Part shown: positions 1 through 5,237 of the stretch, in pieces
Layout of the letters: every line of letters starts with the position of its first letter
Numbering within the stretch: position 1 is the stretch's first letter
Assembly: GCA_934202505.1 (NCBI GenBank)
Contig: CAKPXW010000108.1
Span: 1 to 5,237, forward strand
Source: an uncultured Bacilli bacterium
GTDB lineage: Bacteria > Bacillota_I > Bacilli_A > RFN20 > CAG-631
DNA: 5,237 bases
Direction: 5' to 3'
The notes under the pieces: model-generated
What the model was told of the DNA's origin: nothing
What the model saw: only the letters and a program-made list of their open reading frames with translations
The model's database searches: none
Position numbers and translations under genes: made by a program

Positions 1-76
1 TATTATGCCCAAATTCCAACAAATCTTATTTAATTATTTTAAATAATCTACTGTCTACTTGACAAGACTCAGTTCA
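1..76. other. Gene-free edge
   Basis: I see no gene here. There is a 15-bp AT palindrome (33-47) and a 5-bp inverted repeat, AGACT (65-69) with AGTCT (79-83), that straddles the edge of the direct repeat. Either could belong to a weak terminator for the displaced gene end, but neither has a convincing U-tract. The inverted repeat exists only at this copy of the 193-bp repeat. Confidence 0.3.
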
Positions 77-269
77 AAAGTCTAACCTTTTTTATTTATT
101 TTCTATTTTAGTTATTTTGTTTTCAATTATAGTGTCTACATTTATATTTTCATTTTCTGTTCTTTTCTTACTAAAAGCAAAATATATTAAATAAAATGTT
201 CCTATACAAATAGTAAGAAATACTAGATAGATCAATATTTGCACCAAATAAACATTATAATATTTAAAT
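77..269 (-). repeat. 193-bp direct repeat, displaced copy downstream of the regulator
   Basis: This stretch is the partner of 1821-2013 at offset 1744. Mismatches lie at 136, 138, 139, 145, 159, 177, 254, 257 and 263. It starts 31 nt after the regulator stop codon, and similarity to the membrane-protein gene breaks off at 269/270. Recombination between the two copies would remove the regulator and leave one intact membrane-protein gene. Confidence 0.93.
92..268 (-). pseudogene. Headless C-terminal fragment of the YwaF-like gene
   Basis: The minus strand encodes 58 residues, from FKYYNVYLVQILIYL to the end KITKIENK, matching residues 426-483 of the intact protein with six substitutions (K to N, V to A, I to T, L to I, T to V, N to D). 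A stop codon (271-269) lies immediately upstream, and there is no plausible in-frame start with a ribosome site. It includes the last membrane segment and the polar tail. Seven of the nine nucleotide differences change the amino acid, as expected if one copy is free of selection, although the tail may be loosely constrained anyway. It is probably the original 3' end, displaced when the regulator module entered, or else the remnant of a second paralogue. Confidence 0.85.
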
Positions 270-299
270 TACTAACTAATACAATATGTAATATAAACA

Positions 300-1667
300 C
301 TAATCTAATACTTCCCAATATCCTGTTTTTCTTGAGCCATATCTTTTAATAATTGATTTTTTCATTAATAAATCCAAGTGCCTATGTATTGTTGGTTCAG
401 ACTTATTAGTCAATTTTGCCAATTCTGGTATGGTAATAAATTTATTATTTTTGATGTGGGAAACAATATTTTCATCAAGTCCGATTGTTTTTTTATTTAT
501 CTTATCATTTATCTTATCATTTATCTTATCATTTGTCATGGTGCTTATAAAATCTTTTTTTCTATAAAATATAAAAGTAAATCCAAATTCATCATTATTA
601 TAACTATAATCAATACCATTTTGTGCGCATAATGTAAATGTTCTATCAAATCCTGTACCAAACGAATCAATATAACCATATTTATATAACACATCACATA
701 TTAAAATGTTTCTAATTTTGCTTCCAATATTTCCTGAAGCAAATTTAATAGGATCTATATTCTTTATTATTGTCCCTGGATTATAAATTCTAATTGAAGA
801 TTTATAAATCACATATTGATTATAATCGCCTTTTATCGCATATGAGCAATGAGCAAATGAATTAATAATTATTTCTCTTAATGCTCTTAATGGAATTTCT
901 GGAATTTCTTCTCTTTGAAATCCATTAATGTTTGCTTTATAGGATATATAATTTTGAATATAATAAAGGCTTTCTTTAATACATTCGATTATGTTTCCAT
1001 TAAATACTTTTATTTCTCCAAATTCGCTTCTTGAATCCGAAGGATAATTTGCCTCTTTTATTTTTAATGGTTTATTATTTCCAAAAAGATACCACCCTGC
1101 ATTGTTTAATTTTCCATTTTCTGTTAATAATTTCAATTTGCTTAACGCTTCATATGCATTTCTATATATATAATTTAAACGGCCCTTTTCATTGGCTGTT
1201 CTTATACAATCAATTAGCAAATCTTCATTTATATCATCGATGCCATAAATAGTTTCCTCTTGTTCCCATTTTGAATAATTATCTTCTTTTTTAGCAAAAA
1301 ATTCTTGAAGTTTGCTAGATTGCATAACTATATCAGCATCATTTATTCTAATATAATATCTTCCATATGCAGAATATGGCGTATCTTTTCCTTCAACATA
1401 TACTTTGATTATCGTCTTATCAATTTCTATAATATCCTCAATAATAACATTTGATGGTAAAGGTTTAAGATTATTTTGAATTTCATGTGTAATATCAGCA
1501 ATTGTTTTTTTTCCTAAACTTATTCCAACAATTTTTCCATCATCATTAATGCCAAAATATACTGTTCCTTTTCCTGATTTATTTAACATAGAACTTAAGG
1601 ATATTACCCCTTCTTTTAATTGAGTCAAAGTTTTCTTTAATTCAATAATTTCATTTTCAACATACAT
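300..1667 (-). CDS. COG2865-type regulator: AlbA_2 (Schlafen-like), HATPase_c_4-like ATPase, winged helix
   Basis: This is a predicted DNA-binding, ATP-binding regulator of 455 residues. Residues 4-125 form an AlbA_2/divergent-AAA domain (IELKK at 8-12, GTVYFGINDDGKIVG at 34-48). Residues 255-367 are GHKL/HATPase_c_4-like: LREIIINSFAHCSY as the N-box, NPG (296-298) and RNILICDVLYKYGYIDSFGTG as the G-box region. The N-box usually ends HRDY; here it is HCSY, so ATP handling may be altered. A linker carries (NDKI)x3 at 379-390. The C-terminus (about 400-455) is a winged helix (ITIPELAKLTNKSEPTIHRH, wing ending GSRKTGYWEV). Such proteins are common accessory-genome regulators and some family relatives sit near defence genes; the target here is unknown. 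The gene has its own promoter, whose 12-bp repeats recur inside the coding sequence, hinting at autoregulation. The direct repeats on both sides suggest it arrived by recombination. Confidence 0.92.
   Translation of the reverse strand: MYVENEIIELKKTLTQLKEGVISLSSMLNKSGKGTVYFGINDDGKIVGISLGKKTIADITHEIQNNLKPLPSNVIIEDIIEIDKTIIKVYVEGKDTPYSAYGRYYIRINDADIVMQSSKLQEFFAKKEDNYSKWEQEETIYGIDDINEDLLIDCIRTANEKGRLNYIYRNAYEALSKLKLLTENGKLNNAGWYLFGNNKPLKIKEANYPSDSRSEFGEIKVFNGNIIECIKESLYYIQNYISYKANINGFQREEIPEIPLRALREIIINSFAHCSYAIKGDYNQYVIYKSSIRIYNPGTIIKNIDPIKFASGNIGSKIRNILICDVLYKYGYIDSFGTGFDRTFTLCAQNGIDYSYNNDEFGFTFIFYRKKDFISTMTNDKINDKINDKINKKTIGLDENIVSHIKNNKFITIPELAKLTNKSEPTIHRHLDLLMKKSIIKRYGSRKTGYWEVLD
496..538 (-). 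repeat. Coding array: same three 12-bp units, encoding (NDKI)x3
   Basis: Units at 531-520, 519-508 and 507-496, plus the TGACAAA flank, are identical over 43 bp to the promoter array at 1679-1721. In frame, the block encodes Asn-Asp-Lys-Ile three times between the ATPase and winged-helix domains. Twelve bp is a multiple of three, so gain or loss of units keeps the frame. The block begins at an in-frame ATG (540-538; ATGACA also resembles a -35 box), so a 79-residue winged-helix-only product is conceivable, but no Shine-Dalgarno site precedes it. Confidence 0.92.
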
Positions 1668-1673
1668 TTTAAT

Positions 1674-1680
1674 CACCTTT
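1674..1680 (-). promoter_or_regulatory. Ribosome binding site AAAGGTG that decides the regulator start
   Basis: The minus strand reads AAAGGTGATTAAAATG. An upstream in-frame GTG (1676-1674) could be read as a start, but it is part of this Shine-Dalgarno sequence and has none of its own. The ATG at 1667-1665, 6 nt downstream, is the better start and shortens the protein by three residues to 455. Confidence 0.8.
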
Positions 1681-1721
1681 TATCTTATCATTTATCTTAT
1701 CATTTATCTTATCATTTGTCA
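1679..1721 (-). repeat. Promoter array: three 12-bp tandem units (TGATAAGATAAA)
   Basis: Three perfect units occupy 1714-1703, 1702-1691 and 1690-1679 on the minus strand, preceded by TGACAAA. The whole 43-bp block is identical to 496-538 inside the coding sequence of the same gene. It overlaps the probable core promoter and abuts the ribosome site, which suggests an operator, possibly for the winged-helix protein encoded just downstream. Confidence 0.9.
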
Positions 1722-1722
1722 A
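1717..1722 (-). promoter_or_regulatory. -35 box (TTGACA) of the regulator gene, with -10 TAAGAT at 1699-1694
   Basis: The minus strand has a perfect TTGACA at 1722-1717, then exactly 17 bp, then TAAGAT at 1699-1694 (4/6 match to TATAAT). Transcription would begin near 1687, about 20 nt before the ATG at 1667. The spacer, the -10 element and the start point are all built from the 12-bp tandem units, so anything binding those units would block RNA polymerase. Changes in unit number would alter the leader length but not the -35/-10 spacing. Confidence 0.6.
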
Positions 1723-1820
1723 TGTGATTTATATGTCATGCCTTACTGATGAGCATTTTTCATCTAATAAATTTATGCTTTTAAAAAAATTAACATATCT
1801 ATGCGAAAAATATATCGAAT

Positions 1821-2013
1821 AAAGTCTAACCTTTTTTATTTATTTTCTATTTTAGTTATTTTGTTTTCAATTATAGTGTTTGTATTTAAATTTTCATTTT
1901 CTATTCTTTTCTTACTAAAAACAAAATATATTAAATAAAATGTTCCTATACAAATAGTAAGAAATACTAGATAGATCAATATTTGCACCAAATAAACTTT
2001 GTAATACTTAAAT
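1821..2013 (-). repeat. 193-bp direct repeat, copy in the intact membrane-protein gene
   Basis: This copy holds the 3' end of the YwaF-like gene (from codon 426), its stop codon at 1838-1836 and 15 nt beyond. It matches 77-269 at a constant offset of 1744 with no gaps and 9 mismatches that I counted (about 95% identity), including an uninterrupted identical run of 76 bp. Similarity stops sharply at both ends. The two copies bracket the AlbA_2-type regulator gene. Confidence 0.93.
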
Positions 2014-3287
2014 AAAGTAAGTTTAATATCAAATAGTTTGCCTACCCAAGGAGCTACTAAACGCATAGCGGCATTTTTATCAAACATAAATAAATAATTG
2101 CAATCAAAATACATATTCCCAGTTTTTACTTTCATACCATTTAAAAATGTTCCAATTAAAAAGACAGTTATAAAATATATAGTAAAACCGACAATAACAT
2201 CTTTTACATCTTTTAAAGTAAATGGTTTAAACACTTGAAGTATAAGTCCTAAAACTGGTATTAATAAAACATTAGCATGCTCAACCATATAATGAATATT
2301 CATGCAATATAATATACCAACATCTTTAGTTGAATCACATAAAATAATAGCTATAATTGCTCCTATAACATTGACAACTGCTGTAAAATGAAACATTCTT
2401 TCATTTTTAGTAAGAAGTGTTACCATTAAAAAAGCTCCAGCAATATTACAAAGTTGTAATGGATAACGATCCGCAATAATAATATCATCAGTTTTGAAAA
2501 AGCTATTATATTGGAAAAGCAAAGACAAATTCATTACTAAAAGTAAAATATATTTATTTTCATAAGTTTCGTTTTTAAAAATAGTATATAAAACTATAGC
2601 CTCAATAATGATAATAAGCATAAATAGAATATGACTGATATCACCTACATTAAAAGTAACTTTCCCTACGTGGCCAAAAATTTGTTGTAAAGTATATATT
2701 GGCATATTAGAAATAAATAATAATATAGAAATTACAGCAAATTGGCTAAAATCTATAAAAGAATTAATTACCATATATTTATTATACTTTAATAGTAAAT
2801 AAAGACATTGTAGAAGTTCAAATGACATAATTAGCCCAAATAAAGTTGTTCTAAATATTCGATTTGTTAAATAAGGAAGCAATGTCTTTCCAAAAACTGG
2901 AGCATAACTAGTTAAAGGACTAGTGTAATAAAATATAAATTGTTTATAAAATATAATGTTTATTAAGCAAGTTGGCAAAAGTATATAAATAGAAGCTCTA
3001 ACAAAATTTTTACTTTTAAAAAAGATAGCAATTGGTAAGGTTATAATCGCCATAGCATAAAAACAACGCATTATAGCATGGATAGGATTATGATGTTTTC
3101 TTAAATAATCAAAGTTCCAAATAAATCTTAAAGCAAAAGCATCTGGTAAAAAAAGATTAATAAAACATAAACAAATAAATAAAACAGCAATAATTTTAAT
3201 TATTTTTTCAATTAGTTCGCCTTTTTTATCTTTTAAAATAAAATATAACAGCACAAACAAGCAACTTATAATACTCCCATAAAACAT
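1836..3287 (-). CDS. Long YwaF/TMEM164-like polytopic membrane protein
   Basis: This is an integral membrane protein of 483 residues with about 12-13 hydrophobic segments (roughly 5-18, 28-48, 74-91, 96-117, 148-166, 178-196, 218-236, 245-260, 275-293, 299-318, 334-353, 365-384 and 433-456) and a hydrophilic Asn/Lys-rich tail. The second half carries the marks of the YwaF family (TIGR02206/COG5522): YPLQLCN (275-281), YMVEHANVLL (333-342) and TGNMYF (389-394). Family members are usually about half this length. The first half has a vaguely similar stretch (HHNPIHAIMRC, 65-75), so an internal duplication is possible. Human TMEM164, a distant relative, is reported as a phospholipid acyltransferase using a Cys and a His; C280 and H337 are natural candidates here, but this is inference. 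The start is set by GAGGTG 5 nt upstream. The last 58 codons and 15 nt of 3' flank are duplicated at 77-268. Confidence 0.88.
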   Translation of the reverse strand: MFYGSIISCLFVLLYFILKDKKGELIEKIIKIIAVLFICLCFINLFLPDAFALRFIWNFDYLRKHHNPIHAIMRCFYAMAIITLPIAIFFKSKNFVRASIYILLPTCLINIIFYKQFIFYYTSPLTSYAPVFGKTLLPYLTNRIFRTTLFGLIMSFELLQCLYLLLKYNKYMVINSFIDFSQFAVISILLFISNMPIYTLQQIFGHVGKVTFNVGDISHILFMLIIIIEAIVLYTIFKNETYENKYILLLVMNLSLLFQYNSFFKTDDIIIADRYPLQLCNIAGAFLMVTLLTKNERMFHFTAVVNVIGAIIAIILCDSTKDVGILYCMNIHYMVEHANVLLIPVLGLILQVFKPFTLKDVKDVIVGFTIYFITVFLIGTFLNGMKVKTGNMYFDCNYLFMFDKNAAMRLVAPWVGKLFDIKLTLFKYYKVYLVQILIYLVFLTICIGTFYLIYFVFSKKRIENENLNTNTIIENKITKIENK

Positions 3288-3292
3288 TTTTT

Positions 3293-3298
3293 CACCTC
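3293..3298 (-). promoter_or_regulatory. Ribosome binding site GAGGTG of the YwaF-like gene
   Basis: The minus strand reads GAGGTGAAAAAATG, a strong Shine-Dalgarno match 5 nt before the ATG at 3287-3285. It fixes the start codon of the membrane-protein gene. Confidence 0.75.
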
Positions 3299-3314
3299 GC
3301 TTAATACAAAAAAT

Positions 3315-3323
3315 ATTTTACCA
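3315..3323 (-). promoter_or_regulatory. Probable extended -10 promoter of the YwaF-like gene
   Basis: The minus strand reads TGGTAAAAT here, an extended -10 element (TGn plus a 4-5/6 match to TATAAT). It sits 28 nt upstream of the start codon and just after the hairpin that closes the preceding operon. No good TTGACA box lies 16-18 bp upstream (the region reads around TAGTGCTT), so the extended TG would have to compensate. This supports separate transcription of the membrane-protein gene. Confidence 0.45.
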
Positions 3324-3352
3324 TAAATTAATATATAAAGCACTAAAAAGAA

Positions 3353-3377
3353 AAAATCTTTAAAATTTAAAGATTTT
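3353..3377 (-). terminator. AT-only hairpin with U-rich tail at the end of the signal peptidase gene
   Basis: Bases 3353-3364 and 3366-3377 are perfect 12-bp inverted arms around one central base; the innermost pairs must open to form the loop. Read on the minus strand, the hairpin is followed by a T-rich run (3352-3345, broken by one C). The signal peptidase stop codon (3369-3367) lies inside the structure. It fits an intrinsic terminator for the EAL-signal peptidase operon, but the stem has only two G-C pairs, so it may be weak or leaky. Confidence 0.5.
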
Positions 3378-3867
3378 CCTTATTTTGTTTTTTTAAAGTT
3401 TTATCAATTAAAGTTGAACATATAACAATTAAAATGGCTACTATTACAATAAATAAATAATTGTTTTGAATAAATACTACAACATATCCAATAACAGGTG
3501 GTAGTTTAAACATTACTTTTCCTAACACATCACTAGATGTAATAGTTGCATCAACTAAAGTATTGTTATCGCCTTTAGTTACGATAGTAAGATTTGTATA
3601 ATCTATAGAATTAATTCTATGGGTGACTATTTTATTATATTGACTACTTGTAAAAGTGATTATATCATCAACTTTTAAAGAAGTAAAATCAACTTTTTTA
3701 TCATAAACAATGGAACCAACTTTAACTGTAGGTTCCATACTAGGAGTTAATACTACTCTAGCTGTATAACCCATTTGTTTCATTACAAAATTAAATAGAA
3801 AATAAGCAATTAATATTCCACATATAACATAAAAAATTATATTTAAAGTTCTTTTAAGATATTTCAT
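3367..3867 (-). CDS. sipW: SipW-type signal peptidase I (S26B, ER/archaeal-like)
   Basis: This is a membrane serine protease that removes signal peptides from exported proteins. The 166 residues show an N-terminal membrane segment (about 8-30), then the catalytic serine box TPSMEPTVKVG (S43), then VTHRI with H83, then VTKGDNN with D100. A second membrane segment follows at about 126-153, with a short basic tail. Histidine where bacterial type I enzymes have lysine marks the SipW/ER-like subgroup (established family knowledge); in Bacillus that enzyme processes biofilm proteins such as TasA. The ATG (3867-3865) lies inside the end of the EAL gene and has only a purine-rich stretch before it, not a good Shine-Dalgarno site, which points to translational coupling. 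No obvious substrate gene is visible in the window. The symbol is by family resemblance; orthology to B. subtilis sipW is not shown. Confidence 0.92.
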   Translation of the reverse strand: MKYLKRTLNIIFYVICGILIAYFLFNFVMKQMGYTARVVLTPSMEPTVKVGSIVYDKKVDFTSLKVDDIITFTSSQYNKIVTHRINSIDYTNLTIVTKGDNNTLVDATITSSDVLGKVMFKLPPVIGYVVVFIQNNYLFIVIVAILIVICSTLIDKTLKKQNKENL

Positions 3868-5237
3868 TTTCTTTTATTTCTTCTACCTTTTCTTGTTTTT
3901 CATCCACATTTAGTTTTTCATCAATGTTTACTTTCCATTCTTCATTTTTAACAAATGTTTCAATAGCAAGTGGTGTAGATGGTTTTAAGAATAAGTAGCC
4001 TTGAATCAAATAAATATTAAAAGCCTTTACTTTATCTAATTCTTCAAGATTTTCAATACCTTCTGCTACAATTTTCTTGTTTTTATCTTTAGCAAACTCT
4101 ACTAACATATTAGTAACTTTAGTCATCATATAATTTTCTTCAGCTTTATCAACAAAATCTTTTTCAAATTTAATAACATCAATTGGCAAAGAAGAAATTC
4201 TAGATAAAGAATTAACATCTAAGCCGAAATCATCAATAGCAATTTTAAAGCCAACATTATGTAGTTTTTGAATATTTTCTGCTATGATACCATATTTTTC
4301 AAACATTGCAAATTCGACAATTTCAAGGCAAATATTCTTAGGATTAATATGATATCTTCTAGTGATAGTTTGAAAATCAATAGCAATTTGTGGATCAAGT
4401 AATTGCTTTGGTGATAAGTTAATTGATAAAGTTAAATTATCAATATTTTTAAAAAGTCCATCTTTTCCCCAAGCACGATATTGAACACATAAAGCTTCAA
4501 GACCCCATTTTCCTACCCAAACAATATCACCTGTATGTTCCATAATATTTAAGAAACTATTAGGAGGTAAAACACCAAGTGTAGGATGTACCCAACGAAT
4601 TAAAGCTTCAAAGCCATAAATTTCATTATTTTCTGTATCAACAATAGGCTGATATACTAAAGTAAATTCTCTATTTCGCATAGCATCTTTAATTTGTTGA
4701 TAGTATTGTAAATTCTCTTCATCAGATTTATTAACATTATTATTAGAATAGAATACATAATTAGTTGTTGAGTCTTTACGAGCACGATATAAAGCCATTT
4801 CAGCATTTTTTATTAAATCATGACTATTAATTCCTCCTGATGGATAAATAGCAATTCCTGCTGAAGCAGTCATCGTAATCGCACCACTAATATTAGATAG
4901 AAGTTGAACAGGTGATTGAATCTTAGAAAGAATAGTTTCCACAAAATCTTGAAGTTTTCCCATTGGAATCTTTCCTCTAAGTAAAATTGCATATTGGTCA
5001 ACATTAGTCATAGCAATAATGGTATTTCTAGGACAATTAATTTTTATTTTTGCTAAAATATTTTTTAATACTTTTTCGTATTGTTTTTCACCAAAGGCAT
5101 CACGAATAGATTTAGCATTATCAAATTCAAAAAGAAATAGTGTCATTTCATTATTAAATTGGAAACGATTAGTAAAACCATTCATAGCATTTATTAGTTG
5201 TGCTTTATTGATGATATCTTTATCTTGATTTGTTAAA
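3854..5237 (-). CDS. Degenerate GGDEF-EAL cyclic-di-GMP protein, 5' end beyond the window
   Basis: This is probably a cyclic-di-GMP phosphodiesterase or receptor. The first in-frame ATG in the window is at 5185-5183, but the frame stays open to base 5237 and the extra codons read LTNQDKDIINKAQLINA, which looks like the D-x-LTGLxNR start of a GGDEF domain. That ATG is therefore internal and the true start lies outside. Counting from it, residues 1-150 are GGDEF-like, with a typical end (TASAGIAIYPSGG, AEMALYRARK). The GGDEF signature itself is replaced by TNVDQYAIL (60-68), so cyclase activity is unlikely. Residues 172-412 are an EAL domain with E193 (FEALIRW), N256 (INLSPKQ), E288, D318-D319, K339, E375 and Q395 in place. 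Loop 6 is DDFGLDVNSL instead of DDFGTGYSSL, and the usual KID reads KFE, so activity is probable but not certain. The tail (413-443) is highly charged. The gene overlaps the signal peptidase gene by 14 nt. Confidence 0.93.
   Translation of the reverse strand, partial: LTNQDKDIINKAQLINAMNGFTNRFQFNNEMTLFLFEFDNAKSIRDAFGEKQYEKVLKNILAKIKINCPRNTIIAMTNVDQYAILLRGKIPMGKLQDFVETILSKIQSPVQLLSNISGAITMTASAGIAIYPSGGINSHDLIKNAEMALYRARKDSTTNYVFYSNNNVNKSDEENLQYYQQIKDAMRNREFTLVYQPIVDTENNEIYGFEALIRWVHPTLGVLPPNSFLNIMEHTGDIVWVGKWGLEALCVQYRAWGKDGLFKNIDNLTLSINLSPKQLLDPQIAIDFQTITRRYHINPKNICLEIVEFAMFEKYGIIAENIQKLHNVGFKIAIDDFGLDVNSLSRISSLPIDVIKFEKDFVDKAEENYMMTKVTNMLVEFAKDKNKKIVAEGIENLEELDKVKAFNIYLIQGYLFLKPSTPLAIETFVKNEEWKVNIDEKLNVDEKQEKVEEIKENEIS

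Noticed and set aside
378..632. Plus-strand open frame of 84 codons with a repetitive LIIYLIIYLII stretch
   Set aside because: It is antisense to the regulator gene, and its repeats are simply the 12-bp array read on the other strand. No ribosome site or family resemblance.
1031..1252. Plus-strand open frame of 73 codons
   Set aside because: It lies wholly antisense to the AlbA_2-type regulator, which has clear domain motifs. It looks like a shadow of AT-rich coding sequence.
1674..1676. GTG as the start codon of the regulator
   Set aside because: The GTG is part of the AAAGGTG ribosome site for the ATG 6 nt further on and has no Shine-Dalgarno site of its own.
1679..1721. CRISPR-like short repeats
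   Set aside because: The 12-bp units are directly abutting with no spacers and have a second copy inside a coding sequence. They are tandem repeats, not a CRISPR array.
1746..1808. Possible hammerhead ribozyme core on the plus strand (CTGATGAG ... GCGAAA)
   Set aside because: Only a 4-bp stem II (GCAT/ATGC) around a loop of about 45 nt can be drawn, and I find no pairing for stems I and III. Chance match in AT-rich sequence.
77..2013. Insertion sequence or transposon bounded by the direct repeats
   Set aside because: No transposase or integrase, no terminal inverted repeats, and the repeats are a gene end rather than a short target-site duplication. Recombination fits better.
5019..5228. 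Plus-strand open frame of 69 codons
   Set aside because: It is antisense to the GGDEF-like region of the EAL gene, whose motifs are clear on the minus strand.

Overview
This is an AT-rich window in which every gene lies on the minus strand, so transcription runs from high to low coordinates. The base composition, strong GAGGTG-type ribosome sites, ordinary bacterial codon use (tryptophan is TGG and no in-frame TGA is needed), a YwaF-like membrane protein, a SipW-type signal peptidase and a cyclic-di-GMP protein together suggest a low-GC member of the Bacillota, either a gut Bacilli/RF39-like lineage or a Clostridia relative. I cannot place it more precisely.

Layout in transcription order. 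(1) 5237-3854: a GGDEF-EAL protein whose reading frame is open to the window edge, so its start lies outside. The GGDEF signature is lost, while the EAL domain keeps nearly all of its catalytic residues. (2) 3867-3367: a SipW-type (ER/archaeal-like S26B) signal peptidase that overlaps gene 1 by 14 nt and is probably translationally coupled to it. An AT-only hairpin with a U-rich tail over its stop codon probably ends this operon. (3) 3287-1836: a long polytopic membrane protein of the YwaF/TMEM164-like family with its own probable promoter. (4) 1667-300: a COG2865-type regulator with AlbA_2 (Schlafen-like), HATPase_c_4-like and winged-helix domains. (5) 269-77: a second, headless copy of the last 58 codons of gene 3 plus its 3' flank. 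The rest, 76-1, shows no gene.

Two structures stand out. First, three tandem copies of a 12-bp unit, with flanking bases a 43-bp identical block, lie in the promoter of the regulator gene. The same block occurs again inside its own coding sequence, where it encodes (Asn-Asp-Lys-Ile)x3 just before the winged helix. In the promoter the units fill the spacer, the -10 element and the likely transcription start, where an autorepressor would be expected to bind. Second, the regulator gene is bracketed by a 193-bp direct repeat (about 95% identical) made of the 3' end of the membrane-protein gene. The likely history is that the regulator module entered this gene by recombination, supplied a replacement C-terminus and pushed the old one downstream. 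Both points are read directly from the sequence; the mechanism and the regulatory role are inference.
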